This document shows positions 17,412-25,760 of a stretch of 43,235 nt of DNA, piece by piece. Source of the DNA: Acetobacteraceae bacterium (GTDB lineage: Bacteria; Pseudomonadota; Alphaproteobacteria; Acetobacterales; Acetobacteraceae); contig JAIYDD010000256.1 of NCBI GenBank assembly GCA_027487675.1, positions 1 to 43,235 of the forward strand. The letters run 5' to 3'. Positions within the stretch are counted from its first letter, which is position 1; each line of letters begins with the position of its first letter. The notes beneath the pieces are model-generated. The model saw nothing but the letters and a program-made list of their open reading frames with translations. It ran no database searches and had not been told where the DNA came from. Made by a program: the position numbers and the translations under genes.

Positions 17412-18038
17412 ATGCCAGCCCTGCTCGACCGGATCCTGGGGCGCAGCCGCGCCGCCGCGATCCCCCCCGGCGCCGATCCGCAGCCCGCGGCGGCACCGCC
17501 CCCCGATCCGCCCGAGGCCGGCCGGCCGGCGCGCGATCCGCCCGCCCCGCCGCCCGCCCCGCTGGCCGCCCCGCGGCGCGACCGCGCCCCCGCCCCCGCC
17601 GAGGCCGCCCTGCGGGGGGCGCTGGCCACCAAGCTGCTGCATGCCTGGGCGGAGAACCGCCAGCAGGTGCGCGTGCCGCTCTCCCTCGACCTGCGCGCGA
17701 TGCCGCCCGGGGCGCGCGGCCTGGTGGTGCAGGCGCTGGCCGCGGCGGTGGCGGCCGATGGCCGGCGCGACCCGGCCGAGACGGCACGGCTGCGCGCCAC
17801 GCTCCGCCGCATCGGCGGCACGGCGGAGGATCTGGACGCGGCCGCCTGCCCGCCCGACCTCTTCGCCCTGCTCGCGGCGCTGGAGGAAGCGGGCTGCGGC
17901 GCGCATGGCTATGCCGCCGCCGCGCTGGTGCTGGATGCGCGGGTCGCGGCCAATCGCGGCTTCCTGGCCTGGCTCGCCGCCCGCCTCGGCGTGCCGGAGG
18001 CGCTGGCCACGGGCATCGCGCGCCGCTACCGGCGCTGA
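17412..18038 (+). CDS. DUF533 / TerB-like protein
   Basis: This 208-residue protein has a proline/alanine-rich disordered N-terminal 60 residues and then a TerB-fold domain resembling DUF533 (YebE type). The features are an AAAVAADGRRDPAETARLR segment (the ADGxIDxxE-like signature), YAAAALVLDAR, and FLAWLAARLGVPEAL. The family is linked to envelope stress in enterobacteria, but its function is unknown. It starts 78 bases from the divergent permease gene and ends next to a repeat block. Confidence 0.7.
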   Translation: MPALLDRILGRSRAAAIPPGADPQPAAAPPPDPPEAGRPARDPPAPPPAPLAAPRRDRAPAPAEAALRGALATKLLHAWAENRQQVRVPLSLDLRAMPPGARGLVVQALAAAVAADGRRDPAETARLRATLRRIGGTAEDLDAAACPPDLFALLAALEEAGCGAHGYAAAALVLDARVAANRGFLAWLAARLGVPEALATGIARRYRR

Positions 18039-18057
18039 GCGCGCGCCCTTCGCCCCA

Positions 18058-18304
18058 GGGCGATCGCACACGCCCAGACGCGGAGAAAATCTCCCTCCCC
18101 CGCCTCGGCGGGGGAGCGCCGGCGCAGTGCGCCGTCGGGGGTGGGGGCGGGGCGCGCAGCGCTGGACGGAAGACATCGACTGAACGGTTGCTTGACGCAG
18201 CGCGACGCCCCCCCTCACCCAACCCTCTCCCCCCATCGGGGGGAGCGGGCAAGAACATCTCCCGGTTTCGCGCTTCGTGCCGCGTGTGCAATTGCCCTGC
18301 CCTT
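18058..18304. repeat. Paired inverted REP/BIME-like elements (pair 1)
   Basis: The forward unit begins GGCGATCGCACAC, then GAGAAAATCTCCC, a 10-bp stem at 18095-18116 (CTCCCCCGCC/GGCGGGGGAG), the imperfect palindrome CGCCGGCGCAGTGCGCCG and a GGGGTGGGG tract with GCGCGCAGCGCTGG. The inverted unit (18208-18304) carries CCCCTCACCC, the stem CTCCCCCC/GGGGGGAG (18227-18245), AGAACATCTCCC, GCGCTTCGTGCC and GCAATTGCCC. This fills the whole gap between two convergent genes; no coding sequence is seen. Confidence 0.7.
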
Positions 18305-18335
18305 CGCCCCGCCGCGGCGGGGCGCGCCGCGATGG

Positions 18336-18779
18336 TCAGGTGCCGGCCGGCGCCGCGGGCGGGCTTTCGGTGATCGCCGCCAGCGCCTCCTGCAAGGCCT
18401 CGCTGTCCAGCAGCATCGCCCGCGCCAGGTCGGCCAGCGTGATCCAGCCCGAGACGCGGCCGCCGCCATCCAGCACCGGCAGGCGGCGGACATGGTGCGC
18501 CGCCATCAGGTCCAGCGCGACGCCGACCGCATCGCCCTCCGCGCAGGTGACGACGGGGGAGGAGGCGACATCGGCCACCCGCACCGCGGCGCAGTCGAGG
18601 CCGCGCGCCACGACGCGGTAGAGCAGGTCGCGGTCGGTGACGATGCCGGCCAGCCGGTCGGCGCTGCCGACCGGCAGGGCGCCGACCTCCAGCTCCCCCA
18701 TCAGCTCGGCGGCGGCGGCGACGGGGGCATCGGGGGCGATGAACTCCACCTCCCGCGTCATGAGCTCGGCGATCTGCAT
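18336..18779 (-). CDS. CBS-domain pair protein
   Basis: This 147-residue stand-alone CBS pair (Bateman module) is of the kind that binds adenine nucleotides and senses energy state. The first CBS repeat runs from MQIAELMTREVEFI to GIVTDRDLLYRV, the second from VADVASSPVVTCAEGD to VSGWITLADLARAM. No catalytic domain is attached. The start at 18779 gives the usual MxxxxLMT opening. An upstream Met in frame exists but adds only a Pro-rich stretch. It lies 31 bases after the TVP38-like gene and is probably in the same transcript. Confidence 0.88.
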   Translation of the reverse strand: MQIAELMTREVEFIAPDAPVAAAAELMGELEVGALPVGSADRLAGIVTDRDLLYRVVARGLDCAAVRVADVASSPVVTCAEGDAVGVALDLMAAHHVRRLPVLDGGGRVSGWITLADLARAMLLDSEALQEALAAITESPPAAPAGT

Positions 18780-18810
18780 GGGCGGCGCAACGCCGCGTGG
18801 CGGCGGCGGT

Positions 18811-19413
18811 TCAGCCCGCCCCACCGCGCAGCCGCCGCCACATCAGCGGCAGCAGCGTGACCCCGCCGGCGGCCAGCACCGCCAGGCCGATCCAGGCCGC
18901 GCCCTCGGCCGCCATGCGCTCCCCGAACCAGGCCAGCAGCAGGCTCACCGGCACCACGCCCGCCAGCGTGGCCAGCGCGAACCAGGGCAGCCGCAGCGCC
19001 GTCAGCCCGGCAGCGTAGCTGAAGGCGTCGAAGGACAGGAAGGGCAGCAGGCGGCTGGCGAAGACGATGCCGGCCAGCACCGCCTGGGATTGCGTGCGGT
19101 CCAGCAGCCGCGCCGCCCAGGGCAGCCTGCGTGCCGCCGCATGGCCGAAGCGCCTGGCGATCAGGAAGGCGGCGATGGCGCCGAGCTCCGCCCCCGCCAC
19201 CACCCAGACCGTGCCCCAAAGCTTGCCATAGGCGGCACCGGCCGCCAGCGCGATCGGCGCGCTCGGGATCGGGCTGAACACCACGGCGCCGGCGATGCCC
19301 AGCACGACGGCGAGAGGCCCCCAGGGCCCGAGCGCCTCGACCAGCGCCTGCAGCCGGGCCGGGTCGTTGATGGTGGCGTGGATCTCGTCCAGCCGCTGGC
19401 CTCCGCGCTGCAC
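18811..19413 (-). CDS. TVP38/TMEM64 (DedA-like) membrane protein
   Basis: This protein of about 200 residues has six predicted membrane segments. It contains the SNARE-associated/VTT region: FSPIPSAPIALAAGAAYGKLWGTVW, AELGAIAAFLIARRFG, FASRLLPFLSFDAFSYAAGLT. Relatives act as lipid scramblases or envelope homeostasis factors. No ATG precedes the helices. GTG at 19413 or GTG at 19440 are the plausible starts, so the N-terminus is uncertain by nine residues. It is upstream of and close to the CBS gene, and divergent from gamma-glutamyltransferase. Confidence 0.8.
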   Translation of the reverse strand: MQRGGQRLDEIHATINDPARLQALVEALGPWGPLAVVLGIAGAVVFSPIPSAPIALAAGAAYGKLWGTVWVVAGAELGAIAAFLIARRFGHAAARRLPWAARLLDRTQSQAVLAGIVFASRLLPFLSFDAFSYAAGLTALRLPWFALATLAGVVPVSLLLAWFGERMAAEGAAWIGLAVLAAGGVTLLPLMWRRLRGGAG

Positions 19414-19569
19414 GCCGCCACAGGCGGCGCGCGCGACCACACTGGCGCATCCGCCCGCCGAACCGAAGCCCCGCCATCGCCTGCCCGTCGCGCCGTGACC
19501 GGCCTCGCCCGGGCCGCCCGATCCGGCGCCCCGCCCCGCCCCTTCCGGCCCGCCCCGCCGCGGCCCAGG

Positions 19570-21273
19570 ATGCCCGGACACGAGGCCGGAGACACGCCCT
19601 TGGCCACCCCCCTGCCCTTCGCCCCCGCCAAGCGGCCCGCCACCGGCACGCGCGGCGTGGTCTGCACCAACCACCCGCTGGCCACCGCCGCCGGCGCCGA
19701 GGTGCTGCTGGCCGGCGGCAATGCGGTGGACGCCGCCATCGCCGCGCTCTTCGCGCTGACGGTGGTGGAGCCGATGATGGTGGGCCTGACCGGCGGCGGC
19801 CTCTGCCACATCCGCACGCCCGACGGCGCGCATGTGGTGCTGGACGGCCTGTCCACCGCGCCCGCCGCCGCCTTCGACGGCATGTTCACGCCCATCCCCG
19901 GCGCGCCGCCCGAGGAACGCGCCGCCGAGGGCCAGCGCAACCGCTTCGGCGCGCTGGCCGTCGCCACCCCCGCCGCGCTGCCGGCCTGGGCCGAGGCGCT
20001 GTCGCGCTTCGGACGCTGGCCGCTCGCCGACGTGATGGACCCGGCCATCCGCCTCGCCGCGCGCGGCTTCGCGGCGACGCCCTATCTCTCCGACTGCATC
20101 GGCGATTGCGCGGCGGAGCTGCGCCAGGACCCCGACCTCGCCGCCCGCTTCCTGCCCGGCGGCGCGCCGGTGCCGGCCGGGGCGCGGCTGGTGCAGGGCG
20201 CCTATGCCGAGACGCTGCGCACCATCGCGGCGGAGGGCGTCGGCGCGCTGCATGGCGGCGCGATCGGCGCGGCGCTGGCGGCGCACCTGGCGGCGCGGGG
20301 CGGCCTGGTGACCCAGGCCGACCTCCGCGCCGTCGCGGTGAAGCACCGCGCGCCGGTGCGCGCCACCTATCGCGGGCATGAGGTGGTGGCGCCGCCGCCG
20401 CCCGCTTCCTCCGGCGTGCATCTCGCGCAGATGCTCAACATCCTGGAACGCTTCGACCTGGCGGCCCTCGGCGTCGCGACCCCCGACGCGCTGCACCTGC
20501 TGGCCGAGGCGATGAAGATCGCCTTCGCCGACCGGGCGCTCGCCACCGCCGACCCCGATTTCGTCCGCGTCCCCGTCGCCGCGCTGATGGACAAGGCCAA
20601 TGCCGCCCGCCGCGCCGCCGCCATCGACATGGCCCGCGCCCAGGCCTGGCAAGGCGATCCCGGCCTGCTGGAGGGCAGCGACACCACCCATGTCACGGTG
20701 GCCGACGCGGATGGCCTGGTCGTCGCCACAACCCAGACCATCAACGGCCTGTTCGGCGCCCGCATCGCCATCCCCGGCACCGGCCTGGTCTGCAACAACT
20801 ACATGCACAATTTCGAGCCGCGCCCCGGCCAGGCCCTGTCGGTGGCACCCGGCAAGCGGGTCTTCACATCGATGGCGCCGGTGATCGTGCTGCGCGAGGG
20901 CCGGCCCGTGCTCGCCTTCGGCCAGCCGGGGGGGCTGCGCATCTTCACCTCCGTCCTGCAGGCGCTGGTGAACCTGATCGACCACGGCATGGACCTGCAG
21001 CACGCCTTCGAGGCGCCGCGCATCTGGACGATGGGCGAGGCGCTGGAAGTGGAACCCGCCATCCCGGACGGGGTGGCGGATGCGCTGGCGGCACGCGGCC
21101 ATGCGGTGAAGCGCGTGCGGACCATCGGCGGGGGCGTGAACGGCATCGCCTTCGGCGCCGATGGCGCGATCACCGGCGCGGCCTGCTGGCGGGCGGATGG
21201 CTGCGTGGCCGCCCTCGGCGGCGGGCTCGCGCAGCCCGGCGTGCGCTTCGGCGCGGAGCCGCAGGCGCGCTGA
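19570..21273 (+). CDS. ggt: Gamma-glutamyltransferase family protein
   Basis: This 567-residue Ntn-hydrolase family member transfers or hydrolyses gamma-glutamyl groups such as that of glutathione. The proenzyme cleaves itself before the nucleophile Thr372 in SDTTHVTVAD. Other family marks are GVVCTNHPLATAAGAEVLLAGG at the N-terminus, MVGLTGGGLC, CNNYMHNF, and PGKRVFTSMAP followed by GQPGGLRIF (oxyanion and substrate region). No signal peptide is obvious, so a cytoplasmic or non-classical location is possible, as for cephalosporin-acylase-like relatives. ATG at 19570 is listed. TTG at 19600 with GGAG eight bases upstream is an equally good start. The exact substrate is not determinable. Confidence 0.87.
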   Translation: MPGHEAGDTPLATPLPFAPAKRPATGTRGVVCTNHPLATAAGAEVLLAGGNAVDAAIAALFALTVVEPMMVGLTGGGLCHIRTPDGAHVVLDGLSTAPAAAFDGMFTPIPGAPPEERAAEGQRNRFGALAVATPAALPAWAEALSRFGRWPLADVMDPAIRLAARGFAATPYLSDCIGDCAAELRQDPDLAARFLPGGAPVPAGARLVQGAYAETLRTIAAEGVGALHGGAIGAALAAHLAARGGLVTQADLRAVAVKHRAPVRATYRGHEVVAPPPPASSGVHLAQMLNILERFDLAALGVATPDALHLLAEAMKIAFADRALATADPDFVRVPVAALMDKANAARRAAAIDMARAQAWQGDPGLLEGSDTTHVTVADADGLVVATTQTINGLFGARIAIPGTGLVCNNYMHNFEPRPGQALSVAPGKRVFTSMAPVIVLREGRPVLAFGQPGGLRIFTSVLQALVNLIDHGMDLQHAFEAPRIWTMGEALEVEPAIPDGVADALAARGHAVKRVRTIGGGVNGIAFGADGAITGAACWRADGCVAALGGGLAQPGVRFGAEPQAR

Positions 21274-21303
21274 CCCGCGCCGCGGCGGATGGCCGGCCCG
21301 CCC

Positions 21304-21560
21304 GCCGCCCGGGCGGGCGCGCGACGTCAGGTGCGCAGATGCGGCGCCAGCCTCGCCCCCCCGCCGCCCGGGCGCGCGCGCGCCACACGCGATGATGCCG
21401 TTCCGGTCGGTTGGCCTGCAACCGCCGCCCGGGCGCGCGCGCGCGACACCCGATCGAGACCTTTCGCGAGCCGGTCAGCACGCCGTCGCGCGCGCGCGCG
21501 CGCGTTGCGCAGACCGCCATCCCGAGGAGGCGCCGGTCGCGCCGGCGCCCGCGCGCGCGC
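21304..21560. repeat. Five-unit, ~60-bp-period array of (CG)n tracts
   Basis: The core GCCGCCCGGGCG followed by alternating CG begins at 21304, 21363 and 21424. Related CG runs follow at about 21484 (the longest, roughly 20 bases) and 21547. Spacing is 59-61 bp throughout. Units 2 and 3 also share an ACACxCGAT tail. Between units lie about 30 bases of unrelated sequence. The array fills the 393-base gap after ggt, where I see no convincing gene. Alternating CG of this length can adopt Z-DNA. Confidence 0.75.
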
Positions 21561-21666
21561 AATACGGCGCAACCGGGCAGGGACGGGCGGCGGCGACAGC
21601 CCGGGCGCCGCCGCCTTGCGCCGCCCCGGGCCGCCGGGCGATCCGGCCCGGCCTTCCCCCCCGCGG

Positions 21667-21975
21667 TCAGGCCGCGCGCAGCGCCGTGCTGACCGCCGCC
21701 ACGCGGTCCCGCAGCGTCCCGGCCTCGCCGGACGCGGCCTCGCCGGCGCGGACCAGGCTCGCGATCCCGGCGGAGGTCGCGGCGACTACCGCGCCGAGGC
21801 TCGCCAGCCCCGACGCGGCCTCTTCCGTCGCCTCGGCGACGAGCTCATCCGCGATGCGCGCCCGCCCGTCCAGGATCTGGCTGGCGAAGACGCCGGCGAG
21901 CACCAGGCCGGCCAGGGCGCAGACCCCGCCGATCTGGAGGCGCAGCGAGTCCGGGAAGCGAAGCTGGCGCGGCAT
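21667..21975 (-). pseudogene. Short membrane protein resembling a chemoreceptor remnant
   Basis: This 102-residue frame starts MPRQLRFPDSLRLQIGG with one membrane helix (residues about 13-33). It then reads like the extreme C-terminus of methyl-accepting chemotaxis proteins: alanine/serine-rich helix ending AGTLRDRVAAVSTALRAA, close to the usual SETLRxxVxxFLxxxRAA tail. The receptor's sensing, HAMP and signalling hairpin are absent. It may be a decayed, internally deleted receptor or a small membrane protein in its own right. The 218-base gap to the next gene holds a CCGCGG hairpin and nothing else that I recognise. Confidence 0.45.
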
Positions 21976-22193
21976 GCGGGCGGTCCGGTTGTGCGCCGCG
22001 GCTCTGCACCGCGGCGGGTGAACGCCCGGTTGCCGCGCGCCCGGCCCGTGGCGCCGCGCTGTCGGGGGGCCGCGCGCGAAGGGCGCGGATCGCAGCCGGC
22101 GCCCCGGCCTGGCCGACCGGGGCGCGCGCGGGCGCCCCGCACCGGCGATCCGCGCTGCCCGGCTTCGTCGCGCCCAGCCAGGCCGCCCGCGGG

Positions 22194-22664
22194 CTAGCGC
22201 CCCCGCGCGCGGCGCTTGCCCGAAAGCCTGGCGCGCTTCGGCTTCGGCGCGCCGCGCGGCTGCCGCTTCGGCGCGGGTTTCGGCGCCGGGGCCGGCTTCG
22301 GCCTGGCCGCGACCGGCAGCGGCAGCGCATCCGGCATGCCGTCCGCCCCGGCATAGCGCTGGATCGTCGCCCCGGCGGCCAGGTGCGGATAGGCGCGCGC
22401 CCCCTTCGGCCAGGCGCGCGCGAAGGCCGCCACCTCGGCATGGTCGTGGCGGCGGATGGTCTGCACCAGCGCGAATTCCGCCTGCGCCGGCGTCAGCCGC
22501 CGTTCGCGCACCAGGTGCAGCAGCCATTCGCGGGCGCGCAGCGGGCACCAATCCACCAGCGCTTCCTGGAGCGCGACCCGCACGGCCGCCGGCAGCGCCT
22601 CATAGGCGCGCCAGGGATCGCCCTTCAGCCGGCTGAGGGGCCGCGTCGCCATGCTGTTGTCCAT
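22194..22664 (-). CDS. Small basic protein, DUF6525-like N-terminus with Lys/Pro tail
   Basis: In this 156-residue protein, residues 1-95 form a compact helical domain with GDPWRAYEALPAAVR, DWCPLRAREWLLHLV and QTIRRHDHAEVAAFARAWP, resembling small alphaproteobacterial DUF6525-type proteins (assigned from memory, low certainty). The last 45 residues are Lys/Arg/Pro rich (KPAPAPKPAPKRQPRGAPK), a nucleic-acid-binding-like tail. Two start codons are possible (22664, or the Met four codons in). The upstream leader consists of 19-bp tandem repeats that run into the start. Confidence 0.6.
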   Translation of the reverse strand: MDNSMATRPLSRLKGDPWRAYEALPAAVRVALQEALVDWCPLRAREWLLHLVRERRLTPAQAEFALVQTIRRHDHAEVAAFARAWPKGARAYPHLAAGATIQRYAGADGMPDALPLPVAARPKPAPAPKPAPKRQPRGAPKPKRARLSGKRRARGR

Positions 22665-22713
22665 GCGCGCCGCTTTTGTCCGCCGGCGCGCCGCTTGTCC
22701 ACCGGCGCGCGGC
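22657..22713. repeat. Three 19-bp tandem repeats overlapping a start codon
   Basis: TTGTCC begins at 22657, 22676 and 22695, each followed by a GCGCGCC/GCGCGCG-rich remainder (units of exactly 19 bp). Read on the minus strand, they form the leader and the first codons of the small basic protein. Together with 22714-23024 this makes a 360-base gap that otherwise contains only hairpins. Confidence 0.65.
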
Positions 22714-22777
22714 GCAGCCTACGCCATGGGCGCCAACTTTGGCTTGGCGACCTCGGGGCATCGCGGCAGGAGGAAAA

Positions 22778-22852
22778 GCGAGGCTCCGCCTCGCGCTCCG
22801 CCAGGGCCCCTGCCCCTGGACCCCGCCAAGGGGAGCGGCCCCTTGTGACCCC
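22778..22852 (+). repeat. Double-hairpin intergenic repeat, copy 2
   Basis: A 7-bp stem GCGAGGC-TCC-GCCTCGC (22778-22794) is followed after CCCCTGGACCCC by CAAGGGG-AGCGG-CCCCTTG (22827-22845) and GACCCC. The order and spacing match the copies at 5397-5470 (opposite strand) and 41174-41236. Confidence 0.6.
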
Positions 22853-22913
22853 CTTTGTTTGTCTGTTCCTTCTGCTGACGCCGCTCCAGGGCGGCAGCCG
22901 TGGTTGTGGGGGG

Positions 22914-22936
22914 GTCGAACGCCGAAGGCGTTCGAC
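22914..22936 (-). terminator. Hairpin downstream of tpiA
   Basis: A perfect 10-bp stem with a 3-base loop (GTCGAACGCC-GAA-GGCGTTCGAC) lies about 90 bases past the tpiA stop in its direction of transcription. It is followed on that strand by a C-run rather than a T-run, so its termination efficiency is uncertain. Confidence 0.4.
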
Positions 22937-23024
22937 GGGCGATACGACGCCTCCACCCGGGCCACCTCGCGCAGCCTTCGGCGATACCACCGCGCCGATG
23001 GGGCCCCGCCCGCCCGCCCGAAGC

Positions 23025-23774
23025 TCAGGCCGCCGGCACCGCCCGCGCGATCGCCAGGAAATCGGCGGCCACCAGGCTCGCCCCGCCGACCAGCCCGCCA
23101 TCGACATTCGGCAGCGCCAGGATCGCCGCCGCGTTGCCCGGCTTCATCGAGCCCCCGTAGAGCACCCGCATCGCTTGCCCCGCCGCCCCGAAGCGCGCCG
23201 CCAGCACGCCGCGGATGGTCGCGTGGATCTGCGCGATGTCGGCCTCCGTCGGCGTGCGCCCGGTGCCGATCGCCCAGACCGGCTCGTAGGCGACGATCCC
23301 CGCGAAGCCGTCCGGCAGGCTGCCCGCCAGCTGCGCGGTCACCACCGCCTCCGCCTCGCCCGCCAGGCGCTGGGCCTCCGTCTCGCCGACGCAGACCACC
23401 GGCACCAGCCCCGCCGCCGCCGCCGCCGCGGCCTTGGCGCGCACCGTCGCATCCGCCTCGGCATGGTCGGCGCGGCGCTCGGAATGGCCGAGGATCACAT
23501 GCGTCGCACCCAAATCGCGCAGCATCGGCGCGGAGACGTCGCCGGTATGCGCGCCCTTCGGCGCCGGATGGCAGTCCTGCGCGCCGACCGCCACCCCCTG
23601 CCCCAGCATCGCCGCCGCGACGACCTGCACATGCACGAAGGGCGGGCAGACCAGCAGGTCCGCCGCCAGCCCCGCCGCGCCGGCGCGCACGCCTTCGGCC
23701 AGGGCCGCCGCCTCGCGCAGCGTGCCGTGCATCTTCCAGTTGCCGGCGATCAGCGGGCGCACGCCTGGGGTCAT
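23025..23774 (-). CDS. tpiA: Triosephosphate isomerase
   Basis: This 249-residue TIM barrel interconverts dihydroxyacetone phosphate and glyceraldehyde 3-phosphate in glycolysis and gluconeogenesis. Catalytic residues are visible: Lys in GNWKMHG, His in ILGHSERR, Glu in [11 protein letters not shown] with the flexible loop, and the phosphate-binding [11 protein letters not shown] and GGLVGGASL. Length is normal. The start is separated by 84 bases from the divergent ppiD gene, an arrangement often seen in alphaproteobacteria. Confidence 0.97.
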   Translation of the reverse strand: MTPGVRPLIAGNWKMHGTLREAAALAEGVRAGAAGLAADLLVCPPFVHVQVVAAAMLGQGVAVGAQDCHPAPKGAHTGDVSAPMLRDLGATHVILGHSERRADHAEADATVRAKAAAAAAAGLVPVVCVGETEAQRLAGEAEAVVTAQLAGSLPDGFAGIVAYEPVWAIGTGRTPTEADIAQIHATIRGVLAARFGAAGQAMRVLYGGSMKPGNAAAILALPNVDGGLVGGASLVAADFLAIARAVPAA

Positions 23775-23858
23775 CGGGGCCTCCTTCTCGACGCCGCCCG
23801 GCTACCAGCGGCGGGGCGGGCTGGCAACGCGCCCGGTTCCACGGCATACCGCCCGGCC

Positions 23859-25760
23859 ATGATCACCGCCTTCCGACGGCTCGCCCAGACCTGGGTCGCG
23901 AAGCTCCTCTTCGTGCTGCTGATCCTGTCCTTCGGGATCTGGGGCATCGAGGACATCGTGCGCAACCTGTTCCGGGAAACCGCCCTGGTCCGGATGGAAG
24001 GCGCGCAGATCGAGGTGCCGGAGGCGCAGGCCGCCGCGCGGCGGGAATTGCAGGATCTGCAGCGCCAGCTCGGCCCGGCCTTCGAACCCGACCAGGCGAT
24101 CCGCGGCATGGTCGCGCGCCGCGCCGTGGACCAGTTGGTCGCCGCGCGCGCCCAGGGCCTGGAAGCCGGCCGGCTCGGCCTGGTCACGCCGGATGCCGCG
24201 GTGCGCGACTATGTCCGCGCCATCCCCAGCTTCCAGGTGGGCGGGCAGTTCAGCCGCCTGATCCTGGACCAGTACCTTCGCCAGGCCGACCTGACGGAGG
24301 CGCAGTTCCTGGACCTGGTGCGCGCCGACCTCCAGCGCATGCAGCTGCTCGGCGCGGTGCGCGCCGGCGCCCCCGCCCCGGACAGCCTGGCCCGCGCCCT
24401 GTTCCGCTGGGAACGCGAACGCCGCGTCGCCATGGTCGTGGAACTCCCCCTGCTGGAAGCCCCCGACCCCGCCGCCCCGGACGATGCCCAGCTGCGCCGC
24501 TTCCACGCCAACAACCCCGACCGCTTCTCCATCCCCGAGATGCGCGACGCGGTGGTCGCCATCCTCTCGGCGGAGGGCCTCGCCGACCAGGTCGAGGTCC
24601 CGGACGCCGACCTCGCCGCCGCCTTCGAGGCCCGCCGCGCCCAGTTCCAGACGCCGGAGCGCCGCAGCCTGGAACAGGTGCTGGTGCAGGACGAGGGCGT
24701 CGCCGCGCGGCTCGCCGCCGCCTGGGCCGCGTCGCCCGACCTTGCCGCCATCGGCCAGGCCGCGCAGGCGGCGGGCGGCACCGCCCTGCCGCTCGGCGAG
24801 GTGGCGCGCGACGACCTGCCGGTGCCCGCCCTGGCCGAGGCCGCCTTCGCGCTGCCGGCCGGCGGCGTCACCGCGCCCGTCCGCTCGCCCTTCGGCTGGC
24901 ACGTGCTGCGGGTCGCTTCCGTCACCCCCGGCACCACCGCGACCCTCGCCCAGGTCGCACCGCGGCTGCGCGCCGAACTTGCCCTGGAACGCGCCGCCGA
25001 CCTGGTCTTCGAGCGCGCGAACCGGGTGGAGGACGCGATCGCCGGCGGCGCCGCGCTGGAGGAGGTGGCGCCGCGCTACGGCCTGGCGCTGGCCCGGCTG
25101 CGCCTGAACGCGCAGGGCCAGGACGAGGAGGGCGCGCCGGTGCCCCTCCCCGGCCCGGTCGCCGCCCGCGCCGAACTGCTGCGCGCCGTCTTCACCGCCG
25201 AGCCCGGCCGCGCGCCGCGCCTGGCCGAGCTGCGCCAGGCCGATGGCTTCGTCGCGGTGGAGCTGCGCGCCGTGGCGCCGCCCGCGCTGCGCCCCTTCGA
25301 GACGGTGGAGGACGATGTCCGCCTGGCCTTCGCCACCGAGGCCCGCCGCCGCTTCCAGGAGGAACGCGCCGCCGCCCTGCTGGCGGCCGTGCGCGGCGGC
25401 CAGGCGCTCGACGCCGCCGCCCAGGCCGCCGGCCTGCCCGCCGACCGCATGGGACCCTTCGGCCGCCGCCCGGAACCCGGCGCGCCGGGCACCACCCTGC
25501 CGCAGGAGCTGCTGCTGCCGGTCTTCGGCCTGGCGCCCGGCCAGCCCACCATGGTGCCGACCCGCGCCGGCTTCGCGGTCGCCCAGCTGCTCGAGGTGGT
25601 GCCGGCCGATCCCGACGCGGATGCCCCCGCCCTGGCCAATGCCCGCCGCGCCGTGCAGGCCCAGGCGGCGGAGGACCTGGAAGCCCAGTTCGCCGCCGCG
25701 CTGCGCGCCCGCGCCGCGCCACGCATCAGCCCCACCCTGATGCAGCAGGTCACGCCATGA
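23859..25760 (+). CDS. ppiD: Periplasmic folding chaperone / SurA N-domain peptidyl-prolyl isomerase (PpiD type)
   Basis: This 633-residue membrane-anchored protein has a single N-terminal helix (WVAKLLFVLLILSFGIWGI) preceded by basic residues, so the bulk is periplasmic. A SurA/PpiD-like N-terminal chaperone region follows (DQAIRGMVARRAVDQLVAARA). A parvulin-type region around residues 260-365 contains RRSLEQVLVQ and SPFGWHVLRVASV. The family assists folding of outer-membrane and exported proteins; the catalytic state of the parvulin domain is unclear. Its stop overlaps the trpE start (ATGA), so tryptophan synthesis and this chaperone are translationally coupled, as known in related genomes. 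Confidence 0.9.
   Translation: MITAFRRLAQTWVAKLLFVLLILSFGIWGIEDIVRNLFRETALVRMEGAQIEVPEAQAAARRELQDLQRQLGPAFEPDQAIRGMVARRAVDQLVAARAQGLEAGRLGLVTPDAAVRDYVRAIPSFQVGGQFSRLILDQYLRQADLTEAQFLDLVRADLQRMQLLGAVRAGAPAPDSLARALFRWERERRVAMVVELPLLEAPDPAAPDDAQLRRFHANNPDRFSIPEMRDAVVAILSAEGLADQVEVPDADLAAAFEARRAQFQTPERRSLEQVLVQDEGVAARLAAAWAASPDLAAIGQAAQAAGGTALPLGEVARDDLPVPALAEAAFALPAGGVTAPVRSPFGWHVLRVASVTPGTTATLAQVAPRLRAELALERAADLVFERANRVEDAIAGGAALEEVAPRYGLALARLRLNAQGQDEEGAPVPLPGPVAARAELLRAVFTAEPGRAPRLAELRQADGFVAVELRAVAPPALRPFETVEDDVRLAFATEARRRFQEERAAALLAAVRGGQALDAAAQAAGLPADRMGPFGRRPEPGAPGTTLPQELLLPVFGLAPGQPTMVPTRAGFAVAQLLEVVPADPDADAPALANARRAVQAQAAEDLEAQFAAALRARAAPRISPTLMQQVTP

Noticed and set aside
21304-21560. 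CRISPR array
   Set aside because: Period and spacer size fit, but units 4 and 5 share only the CG run, the repeats are low-complexity, and no cas genes are in the window.
25700-25760. trp attenuator or leader peptide before trpE
   Set aside because: trpE overlaps ppiD by ATGA, leaving no leader, and no Trp-rich short frame or alternative hairpins are present.
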